From: Saprospiraceae bacterium
Lineage (GTDB): Bacteria > Bacteroidota > Bacteroidia > Chitinophagales > Saprospiraceae
Direction of reading: 5' to 3'
DNA length: 64,000 nt
Assembly (NCBI GenBank): GCA_021604865.1
Contig: BQJU01000032.1
Coordinates: 1 to 64,000 of the forward strand
The position numbers were made by a program, and so were the translations under genes. Under the pieces are notes generated by a model. The model was not told the origin of the DNA, did not search any database, and saw only the letters and a program-made list of their open reading frames with translations. Positions 26,078 to 33,937 of this stretch are shown here, piece after piece (within the stretch, counting starts at the first letter, position 1; the number at the start of each line of letters is the position of its first letter).

Positions 26078-27717
26078 AAATCCTTCAATTATTCTTCATT
26101 TTCTTATCCCACTTTTTAATCGCTCAATCTACGCCCAACATTCTGTGGGTGGTTTGTGAAGATATCAGTCCTACCCTATCCATGTATGGTGATTCTACAG
26201 CCAAAACGCCCCATCTGGATGCACTGGCGAGAGAGAGTATCATTTATAAAAATGCCTTCACAACAGTGGGAGTTTGTGCACCAAGCCGATCCGCTATCAT
26301 CACGGGTATGCATCCTACCAGTCTTGGCACCATGCACATGCGCACCGGCAAAGATATCATGTCCTGGGGCAGGCGCGAGTACAAAAAAAGTATACCCATA
26401 ACCGATATCGCCGGAGATCCCATCCGAGAATATGCTGTTGTGCCACCTTCGGAAGTCAAATGTTTTACAGAATACCTGCGGGCAGCAGGTTACTTTTGTA
26501 CCAATAATCAAAAAACAGATTATCAATTTGCCGCACCAGTTACGGCATGGGATGAAAATGGACCTAATGCCCATTGGCGGAATCGTCCTGATGGTCGCCC
26601 TTTTTTTTCGGTATTTAATATAGGACTAACACATGAGAGTCGCTTGTGGGTGCACAAAGACTTACCGCTTACCGTGAAACCAGAGGAGGTTGTGGTGCCA
26701 CCTTACTTACCTGATACTGAGCTTTCACGGATAGATATTGCCCGGCATTATAGCAATGTAGAGCTGATGGACGAGCAAGTAGACAAAATACTGGCAGCCC
26801 TGAAAGCCGATGGTTTATACGACAATACCATAATTTTTTTCTATAGCGATCATGGAGGACCTTTACCCCGACAAAAGCGGGAAATTTACGACTCAGGACT
26901 ACGGGTTCCCTTTATGATCAAAGGACTAAATGGTAAACAGAAAGGTTATACCGAAAGGCTTATTTCTTTTGTTGATCTTGCGCCTACTGTATTAAGTCTT
27001 GCGGGGATTAAACCTCCCGATTATATGGAAGGGCTGGCATTTAGCGGGAATTATGCTGCCAGTGAAAGAACCCATTTATTTGGTAGTTCTGATCGTTTTG
27101 ATGAATTCACAGATCGCAGCCGGATGGTTCGGGATAAGCAATTCCTTTATGTCCGTAACTTCTTTCCTGAACTACCCAAATATAAGGACCTGAGCTATCG
27201 GAAAAAGATTCCAATGATGGGCGATATGCTTGAATTAAAAGCTCAGGGGCGATTAAATATTTTACAGCAACAATGGTTTGACACAAAGGTAACCGAAGAA
27301 TTATACGACTGCATAGCCGACCCCCATAATCTTAATAATCTTGCTATTGATCCCACTTATCACCTGGAATTGGAGCACATGCGCGGGTTATTGCTCCAGC
27401 ATATGAGTGAGGCTCCTGACCTGGGCTTGATACCTGAAGCTACCCTAATAGATATGATGTGGCCGGATGGCGAACAGCCCCAAACCGCATTGCCCTTAGT
27501 TCAGCAAAAGCAGCAATCTCTTCAAATTAAATGTTCAACTCCCGGCTCCTCCATTGCCTACCTCATTCTGGATGCCCCACAGCAAAATCCTGATCTAAAT
27601 GATGGCTGGCAAATCTACCATCAATCATTCGAATCTATTCCCGGAAAATACCTGTATGTAATCGCTGAACGCCTTGGATATGCCACCAGCGAAATGGTGG
27701 TTTTGCAAATGGAGTAA
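26074..27717 (+). CDS. Type I sulfatase, sulfamidase-like lineage
   Basis: The 547-residue protein has a signal peptide (cleavage near LIAQ) and the motifs VVCEDISPTLSMYGD, formylglycine site Cys68 in GVCAPSRSA and SDHGGPLPRQKREIYDSG. The DHGGPLPR..R.IYDSGLRVP block and the long insertion containing MHMRTG resemble bacterial relatives of heparan N-sulfatase (SGSH). This suggests action on sulfamate or sulfate esters of a uronic acid or amino sugar glycan, though lineage does not fix substrate. The C-terminus carries an extra region of about 80 residues (from about 465) resembling a small beta domain. It is the last gene of the operon; the start overlaps the GH10 stop by 4 bp. Confidence 0.92.
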   Translation: MKILQLFFIFLSHFLIAQSTPNILWVVCEDISPTLSMYGDSTAKTPHLDALARESIIYKNAFTTVGVCAPSRSAIITGMHPTSLGTMHMRTGKDIMSWGRREYKKSIPITDIAGDPIREYAVVPPSEVKCFTEYLRAAGYFCTNNQKTDYQFAAPVTAWDENGPNAHWRNRPDGRPFFSVFNIGLTHESRLWVHKDLPLTVKPEEVVVPPYLPDTELSRIDIARHYSNVELMDEQVDKILAALKADGLYDNTIIFFYSDHGGPLPRQKREIYDSGLRVPFMIKGLNGKQKGYTERLISFVDLAPTVLSLAGIKPPDYMEGLAFSGNYAASERTHLFGSSDRFDEFTDRSRMVRDKQFLYVRNFFPELPKYKDLSYRKKIPMMGDMLELKAQGRLNILQQQWFDTKVTEELYDCIADPHNLNNLAIDPTYHLELEHMRGLLLQHMSEAPDLGLIPEATLIDMMWPDGEQPQTALPLVQQKQQSLQIKCSTPGSSIAYLILDAPQQNPDLNDGWQIYHQSFESIPGKYLYVIAERLGYATSEMVVLQME

Positions 27718-27918
27718 TTGGACCATGCAAAACAGAATAAAAAGACAAGAAATCTACAAAAACCAATAGGTTATAAGCCAAAAAGACAAATATCGTACCT
27801 ATACAGACGATAAAGGAACTACAAATAAAACATAAGATAAGATCTTTACCTGCAGAAGATATCGCACTAATCGCGATGGAATACAATTGAGCATTTAACC
27901 AATAAAATTTTAATTATT

Positions 27919-28269
27919 ATGCAGTTGAAGAAACTAACTTTTACCCTCCTGGCCATTATTTTCATTTCCGGAGCCGGGTTTGCCCAATCGGCAAAACTAC
28001 AACAAAAGGCCACCGACAAAGTTGAAGAACTGAATACCCAGATCACATCTGTGAATCCCGACATAGCCCTTACAGCAGAACAAAAAGAAAGGTTGACAGA
28101 ACTGTATATTGAAAAATTGAAAGGTACTAGAAAAATGAAGAAAGATGGGGAAGAGAAAGATGCTATTAAAGCCTTTAACAAAGAGAATTGGGGAAAGATA
28201 AAAGCCGTTCTGACCAAGGAGCAATTCCGTGCCAGAAAAAAGGCAAAAGCTACAAAAGTCGATGATTAA
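27919..28269 (+). CDS. Small exported helical protein
   Basis: The 116-residue protein has a signal peptide (cleavage near GFAQ) and a mature part of about 95 residues that is strongly helical and rich in Lys, Glu and Gln (for example LTAEQKERLTELYIEKLKG and VLTKEQFRARKKAK). The L-T-x-E-Q pattern repeated twice resembles periplasmic Spy/CpxP-like LTxxQ proteins, which act as chaperones or stress sensors, but I do not claim membership. It has its own leader, lies 201 bp after the PUL and is followed by a long hairpin. Its coding status is well supported by the leader and codon pattern; its function is unknown. Confidence 0.75.
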   Translation: MQLKKLTFTLLAIIFISGAGFAQSAKLQQKATDKVEELNTQITSVNPDIALTAEQKERLTELYIEKLKGTRKMKKDGEEKDAIKAFNKENWGKIKAVLTKEQFRARKKAKATKVDD

Positions 28270-28296
28270 TTAGTGTTGCCGCACAAGAGTCATGTG

Positions 28297-28343
28297 CAAG
28301 TGAAAATAGCTGGTTCTTTAAAGCCAACCTATTACTTCACTTG
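28297..28343 (+). terminator. Long hairpin after the small exported protein
   Basis: CAAGTGAA (28297-28304) pairs with TTCACTTG (28336-28343), with an inner GGTT/AACC pairing (28312-28315 with 28326-28329). There is no T tract, so termination here is uncertain; it may instead protect the transcript end. Confidence 0.45.
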
Positions 28344-28469
28344 ATTATCCACTTCGCCAAAGTCATAGCAGTATATATCAGGACTTCCAAATTACCCGAG
28401 TTGTCCAGGTATAGTATTGCCCAATACATTCACAATTCTTTTATCGTAATGTCTTAAATAACAAATGAT

Positions 28470-30149
28470 ATGAAAAAGAAAATTTTTACACTTATACTTT
28501 TTTTGACGACAACTTTAACAATCAGTTTTGCACAAATAAGCTGGGATGGAGGAGGTGACGGCACCTCTTGGAATGATCCATTAAACTGGAATACTGATCT
28601 GGTTCCTCCTGCCGATTCCCTGGTTACATTCGAAATAGATGTGGTAGTGACCGGGACCATGTCAAATGTTCCTGCACAGGTTAAAATAGCAGGAAATACC
28701 AATGTAACACTCGATCTTGACATGACTATAGGCAATGGAGTAATTGATGAGCATGCTTTAATATTAAATGACAGCTGCAATCTTACCTTGGGAACTCCCG
28801 GAAACCCACGCACCATTTTTATTAATGCTCCAGAAAGTAAAAATGCAGTTGCTGTATTCAACAGCGCTGAAATGGCAAATATGATCATTGCTGAAGGGAC
28901 TACCCTCATGCTTGATGGTGGTCAGATCGGAATAAATTTTTCTAATGAAAATTCCACCCTGACCAATAACGGGAATATTGTAGGTGGCAACCTCCTGAGG
29001 GATGGAATTAAGGTGGGCGGAACAGTCATTAATAATGGCAATATTAACTTCACTGAACCAACACGGGACGGTATTTGGCTGACTACAGGTGGCAATCTGA
29101 CAAATTCAGAAACAGGTGTAATAACTATCAGCAAACCAAGCGACGATTGTATTGAAGTAAAGGGTGATGGTGTCTTTACCAATGCCGGGTCACTTGATCT
29201 TGTCGTTAAAGATGATGCCGGATCAGGAGAATCTTGTATCGCTGTTGGCACCTCAATGGAAGCAGGGACTTTCATTAATACCGGCTTGGATGTTCGCCTT
29301 GATGGTGGACTGGATACTGTAGGTCGGGCCATTTTTGTAAACGATCTTGGCATCCTGACCAATTCGGGCACACTTACCCTGAGCGGAGGAGATGAAGCGT
29401 CAAGGCTATTTGTAAAGGGCGTCGCTACCAATGAAATTAATGCAATTCTCGACTTGACCGATGGCCGGTTTAATGTAAATGCTACGGGTAGTTTTACCAA
29501 TAACGGCCTCATCAAAACTACCCGTGATGGATCCGGTGGATTCAATGCTGGTACTGCCGTAAATAATGGTTTTTTTAATTACCTCAACAGCAACGGTTTT
29601 GCTAGTGGATCGGGCAATACGACCGATAACGGGATCAGTCTGAATAATGCAAGTCAGACCACTATTGACGCGGGAGGCGCCTGTACAATTGATATTGCTG
29701 AAGCCATTTACGATTGGTTTGAAGAAGATGCATTCATCAGTGCTACTGATGCTACCGGAAGCCTGACCCTTCCCGCCAATTCGTTGACTGCTGATCCGGC
29801 CATTTTGTCTACCAGTCTTGAAGGCGTTTTTATTACAGTACAGAACTTCTGCCCGGAAGCATTAGTGGTAAGCGGTGTATTTACTCCGGAAGCAGTTATT
29901 CAGCTAAAATTGTACCCTTCTTTAATGGTAGGGCAACATGAGCTTACGCTGGAAATCCCGGAATTACTGCAAGCTAATGAAATAGTCTTCGATGTTTTTG
30001 ATATGGGCGGTCAAAAGATAAAATCTACCTTGAGTCCTACCGGAGCAAAACGGGTAATTAATATTAGTGCATTTAACCCTGGCACCTATATCATCAGAAG
30101 CCGTGGAACAGAAAAGAGTTTGGTTGGCAGATTTGTAGTCGTGAGGTAA
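28470..30149 (+). CDS. T9SS-secreted surface protein, paralogue 1
   Basis: The 559-residue protein has a signal peptide (cleavage near SFAQ) and an opening WDGGGDGTSWNDPLNWNTD block seen in many Bacteroidota adhesin-like proteins. A long Asn/Gly/Thr-rich region follows with repeated NNG and TN-G motifs that should fold as a parallel beta-helix. A conserved module sits about 390-460 (TTIDAGGACTIDIAE, GSLTLPAN, VQNFC), and a T9SS sorting domain occupies the last 80 residues (LYPSLMVGQHELTLEI, FDMGGQKI, GTYIIRSRG). It is probably displayed on or released from the cell surface and may bind glycan or surfaces. The gene at 30235 is a paralogue. No catalytic residues are evident. A terminator separates the two genes. 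Confidence 0.85.
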   Translation: MKKKIFTLILFLTTTLTISFAQISWDGGGDGTSWNDPLNWNTDLVPPADSLVTFEIDVVVTGTMSNVPAQVKIAGNTNVTLDLDMTIGNGVIDEHALILNDSCNLTLGTPGNPRTIFINAPESKNAVAVFNSAEMANMIIAEGTTLMLDGGQIGINFSNENSTLTNNGNIVGGNLLRDGIKVGGTVINNGNINFTEPTRDGIWLTTGGNLTNSETGVITISKPSDDCIEVKGDGVFTNAGSLDLVVKDDAGSGESCIAVGTSMEAGTFINTGLDVRLDGGLDTVGRAIFVNDLGILTNSGTLTLSGGDEASRLFVKGVATNEINAILDLTDGRFNVNATGSFTNNGLIKTTRDGSGGFNAGTAVNNGFFNYLNSNGFASGSGNTTDNGISLNNASQTTIDAGGACTIDIAEAIYDWFEEDAFISATDATGSLTLPANSLTADPAILSTSLEGVFITVQNFCPEALVVSGVFTPEAVIQLKLYPSLMVGQHELTLEIPELLQANEIVFDVFDMGGQKIKSTLSPTGAKRVINISAFNPGTYIIRSRGTEKSLVGRFVVVR

Positions 30150-30162
30150 TCTTTGCGTTCCA

Positions 30163-30201
30163 ACGAGGAGGTGTCACTAGGGCATCCTCCTCGTTTTTTT
30201 T
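30163..30201 (+). terminator. Strong intrinsic terminator between the two paralogues
   Basis: ACGAGGAGG (30163-30171) pairs perfectly with CCTCCTCGT (30186-30194), a GC-rich 9-bp stem directly followed by a run of eight T. Confidence 0.93.
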
Positions 30202-30234
30202 ATACTTCTTCCATGCTTATGTAAAAGAAAAAAC

Positions 30235-31863
30235 ATGAAAATTCTATTTACCATTTGTTTATTTATAGCCACCTTTTTGCCTTTTGGATTTTCCATCACC
30301 ACTAATTGGACAGGAGGGGCAGGAGACGGTAACTGGAGCACCCCTGCTAACTGGGACAATGGCGTTCCAGGCGTAAATGATGAAGCCGTATTTACCAATA
30401 TTAATGCAACCATTTCTTCTGCTACGGGTACTCCCCAAATTTCAAGGATATTTGTAAAAGGCGGGGGTGGAAAACTTGTCACTTTGAATATCAATATGAA
30501 TATCAACGGACAAGGTATTGCTGACGAAGCGGTACAGGTCAATGCCGGCCAACTCACTTTTGGATTGGGTTTTAGCTTCAATATTGCAGCCTCATCAGGC
30601 CAAAACGGAATACTTGCTAACAATTCAAATGCATTGATTACTAACAATGGCTTAATTACTGTTTCTGTAACCGATGAGGATGGAATAAATATAGGATCTG
30701 GTGGTATTCTCAACAACAATGGTACGCTTAATATTGATGGAGGTGCCAATGATCAACGGACATTACTGGTTAACAACGGTACATTGAACAATAACAATAC
30801 ATTGAATTTAGTAGGGGGAAAGCAGTTCAGCAGAGCTCAAATTAATGAAACTGGAATATTAAATAACAATAATGGAGCAATATTGGATACGGGAGATGGC
30901 AGAATCAAAGTCAATGGTGTCGGTTTTTTTAATAATAGTGGCTTGTTGATGTCAACTATAAATTCTCCACTTCGAACTGATGCAGGCGCTACGAATATTA
31001 TTAACAATGGGTTTTATAAATATGGCAATAATCCCCAGAATTTTTCGGATGATGGCACTACTTTAACCGGGACCAATAATGGCATAGACCTAAACGATGT
31101 TACAAAAACAACCATAGACGCCGGGGGTATTTGCATAATTGATATTGCTGAATCAGCTTACGAATACTTTGATGGAGCTAATTCTGTAGGTTCGACAAAC
31201 GGTTCCGGAAGTCTTACCCTTGGCGCAAATGTCCTTTCATCAGACCCCGTAACCTTGACTACTACCCTTCCAGGGGTATCGATTACCATCCAGAATGTGT
31301 GTGAATCGGCCGTATTACCTATAGAATTGGTCCACTTTACTGCTATTCCAATGGAGAAGGAGGTGATGATCAAATGGCAAACTGCACTGGAAATCAACAA
31401 CAACTACATGGTTATAGAGCGTAGTAAAAATGGAAGAGCTTTTGCAGAAATTGGTCGTATGCAAGGGGCTGGATTCTCCAATGTTTTACTGGACTACGAA
31501 TGGAAAGATAGACAGCCTTTCTCAGGCCAAAATTATTACCGCCTCCGTCAAGTAGATTTTGACGGAACTACGAGTTATAGTGAAGTTGCCTCGGTTGAAT
31601 TTAAGAAAACCACCAATATATTATCGGTTTATCCATCCCTAATTAGGGGGCAATCTGAAGTAACAGTTGATCTTACAACACTTAAAGATAGCCCAGTAAT
31701 AATGGATTTATTTAGCACAAAAGGCCAGTTGTTACAGACCTATACGCTGAATGGCGGAAGTACCCAAAAACTAAGTACTACCATACTTAATAAAGGAATG
31801 TATATCCTGAAGATTAGGGATTTACCAGCTTTACTACCAGTAAGGATAGTGAAAATAGAGTGA
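30235..31863 (+). CDS. T9SS-secreted surface protein, paralogue 2
   Basis: The 542-residue protein repeats the plan of its upstream neighbour: a signal peptide, a WTGGAGDGNWSTPANWDNG opening, an Asn-rich beta-helix-like middle with many LNNNN/NNG motifs, and the shared module (TTIDAGGICIIDIAE, GSLTLGAN, IQNVCE). Then comes a stretch typical of Bacteroidota sorting regions (ELVHFTAIPMEKEVMIKWQT, YYRLRQVDFDGTTSYSE) before the final sorting domain (VYPSLIRGQSEVTVDL, GMYILKIRD). The extra region about 360-460 is absent from paralogue 1. It should be surface exposed. Its own transcription is likely, because a strong terminator lies upstream. Function beyond adhesion or binding cannot be read. Confidence 0.85.
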   Translation: MKILFTICLFIATFLPFGFSITTNWTGGAGDGNWSTPANWDNGVPGVNDEAVFTNINATISSATGTPQISRIFVKGGGGKLVTLNINMNINGQGIADEAVQVNAGQLTFGLGFSFNIAASSGQNGILANNSNALITNNGLITVSVTDEDGINIGSGGILNNNGTLNIDGGANDQRTLLVNNGTLNNNNTLNLVGGKQFSRAQINETGILNNNNGAILDTGDGRIKVNGVGFFNNSGLLMSTINSPLRTDAGATNIINNGFYKYGNNPQNFSDDGTTLTGTNNGIDLNDVTKTTIDAGGICIIDIAESAYEYFDGANSVGSTNGSGSLTLGANVLSSDPVTLTTTLPGVSITIQNVCESAVLPIELVHFTAIPMEKEVMIKWQTALEINNNYMVIERSKNGRAFAEIGRMQGAGFSNVLLDYEWKDRQPFSGQNYYRLRQVDFDGTTSYSEVASVEFKKTTNILSVYPSLIRGQSEVTVDLTTLKDSPVIMDLFSTKGQLLQTYTLNGGSTQKLSTTILNKGMYILKIRDLPALLPVRIVKIE

Positions 31864-31967
31864 ATCAAAGGTTGGCCTCCAAACAAGTTCGCAACTGTTT
31901 CCATGAAAACAATTTCGTCAATACATAATTCTAAAATACAGGAAAAGCAACTGTAACCGCGATAATT

Positions 31968-33635
31968 ATGAATAAACATTTGACCTTTCTGGTTATATAT
32001 TTTTGTGTGGCCAACCTAATGGCGCAAACCAGTTATTATGTAAGCCAAAATTTGGGTACGGATGCCAATGGGTTCGGATTGTCCCCTACTACTCCATTCC
32101 AGACTATCAACTATGCACTGGATGACTTGGATGCCGGAGATACCCTCAATGTTATGGCAGGGGTTTATTATAACGACACTTATGGTAACGGTGATATTTG
32201 GAAAAATGAAAAAACCGTTTCCATTAACAATAAACATGGCAACGAGCATGCTTATATTGTAATTAGGCCTTATCAAGACCACGCAGTTAAATTAAAAGGA
32301 GATGGCCTCTATATCTTACATATTCGAAACTGTTCTTATATTCGGATAACAGGATTTGAAATTGAAGGGGAAGTAAATAGTATTCCACTGGATTCCGCCC
32401 TGGCTTATCAATTTGCCTATCGTGAATTGGGTAGTGATGTTATTCTTTTTAGAGTCACTCCGGGTACACCGCCAGAAGTTGTAGAAACACTTACATTTGA
32501 ACCGTTGACAGATATTGAGCGGCCAAGTTATTATGATACCAAAGGTCTCGTTGGACAACTTTCTCATCATATTGAGGTAATAAACAACCACATTCATCAT
32601 ACACCTGGTACAGGTTTGCGATTTAATAGCAGTGGCTATATTAAAGTCATAGGTAACGAAGTCCATGATTGTTCCCGTCGTTCTTATTCCGGAACACATG
32701 CCCTCGTTTTTGAAGCTTGTGATGATATGAATACAGACACGGACACCAAAATCTGGATTTTGAGAAATCATATCCATCACAACTATAATGAAATCTATTC
32801 CTGGGCACCCTCCAAAACCATTATCACACCTATTATTGATGAAGGAAAAGGAATTTCTATGCAACGAAACGATGTAGAACGTGGCTGGGAATATGGCAGA
32901 ATACGTATTGAGAACAACCTCACTCACCACAATGGATTCAGTGGGCTGCATACTAACAGCGGGAGAGCTATAGATTTCATTAACAATACCAGTTATTACG
33001 ATTCTTATACCGGAAACGGAAACAACCACGGCATTAGCATGCAGGCAAGCGAAGACATTACCATTATCAATAATATAGTTGTAAACGATATCGCGCAAGG
33101 CGGTTTCGGAATTGCTGCCAGTAATTCATCCAGCAATTACACCATTGATAATAACCTCGTCCATGGAACTATTGATACCAGGGTAGATGCAGTAGATAAC
33201 AATACAATTTTTGCTGATCCGCTGTTCACCAATCCGGAGTCTTTGGATTTCACATTGCGGTCCATTTCCCCTGCTATTGGTGCTGCGCTTCCTGCTTTTG
33301 CCCCAGCTGATGACTACAGGGGTTTAGCTCGTGATGTTAATCCTGATCTGGGAGCGTTTGAATATTCCCCTGCGACCTCTATTTCTTCTAACAATGCAGA
33401 TAAACAGATTATTCACGTCTACCCCAATCCGTTTAGAGAAAAGGTCATTATTGAAATGAGCAATAACCCTCCTATTACTATTGCGCTTTTTGATATGGTT
33501 GGAAGATCACTTATTAATGACGTGAAGGTGTCCTTTAATGGTTACAGGCTTGAGATAAATACTTCTAATTTGGAAAATGGCATTTACTTCTTAAATATAG
33601 AAGGAACCGTACATACCCTATTTAAACAACATTAA
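31968..33635 (+). CDS. Right-handed beta-helix protein with T9SS sorting domain, possible polysaccharide lyase
   Basis: The 555-residue protein has a signal peptide (cleavage near LMAQ). A start typical of pectate-lyase-fold proteins follows (YYVSQNLGTDANGFG, FQTINYALDDLDAGDTLNVMAGVYY), then parallel beta-helix repeats with IRITGFEIEG, IEVINNHIHHTPGTGLRF, IWILRNHIHHNYNE and IRIENNLTHHNGFSGLH. The C-terminus (HVYPNPFREKVIIEM..., FDMVGRSL, LENGIYFLNIEG) is a T9SS sorting domain. Proteins of this fold include polysaccharide lyases and epimerases (for example PL6 and chondroitinase B-like) as well as non-catalytic adhesins. The many His-His-containing turns are typical of the repeats and do not prove catalysis. 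Its position downstream of the sulfatase PUL fits a glycan-active protein. Confidence 0.82.
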   Translation: MNKHLTFLVIYFCVANLMAQTSYYVSQNLGTDANGFGLSPTTPFQTINYALDDLDAGDTLNVMAGVYYNDTYGNGDIWKNEKTVSINNKHGNEHAYIVIRPYQDHAVKLKGDGLYILHIRNCSYIRITGFEIEGEVNSIPLDSALAYQFAYRELGSDVILFRVTPGTPPEVVETLTFEPLTDIERPSYYDTKGLVGQLSHHIEVINNHIHHTPGTGLRFNSSGYIKVIGNEVHDCSRRSYSGTHALVFEACDDMNTDTDTKIWILRNHIHHNYNEIYSWAPSKTIITPIIDEGKGISMQRNDVERGWEYGRIRIENNLTHHNGFSGLHTNSGRAIDFINNTSYYDSYTGNGNNHGISMQASEDITIINNIVVNDIAQGGFGIAASNSSSNYTIDNNLVHGTIDTRVDAVDNNTIFADPLFTNPESLDFTLRSISPAIGAALPAFAPADDYRGLARDVNPDLGAFEYSPATSISSNNADKQIIHVYPNPFREKVIIEMSNNPPITIALFDMVGRSLINDVKVSFNGYRLEINTSNLENGIYFLNIEGTVHTLFKQH

Positions 33636-33937
33636 TGAATCTTTTATGCATTTGATGCGTATATAAGGATTGTTAAGCTCTGACCCTTTCATCTGTGTTA
33701 AAAAAGAAAGGGTATAACCAGAATCCCCCCCGTCCTTTTATAACCATAATGTAGTGAAGTTTAAAAAGTTGGTTTGATTTTAAGCGGTCTGCTCCTGCCA
33801 GATAAGTTTGGCTAGTGCCTGCCTTTTAAAAGCTACCAACGCCCCTCAGGCTACCTTGCTGTTATCAGCAAAGCAAGGAAAGGTATGCTTTGTTTTAGCC
33901 CTTGCATTTATTTGAATCATTAAAAAATAATTAAGTA
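33636..33937. other. Intergenic region with a hairpin
   Basis: No gene is visible. ACCCTTTC (33683-33690) pairs with GAAAGGGT (33706-33713), an 8-bp stem that lacks a T tract and may be a weak terminator or processing site. A run of seven C follows at 33725-33731. The A-rich segment before ATG 33938 is the likely leader of the next gene. Confidence 0.5.
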
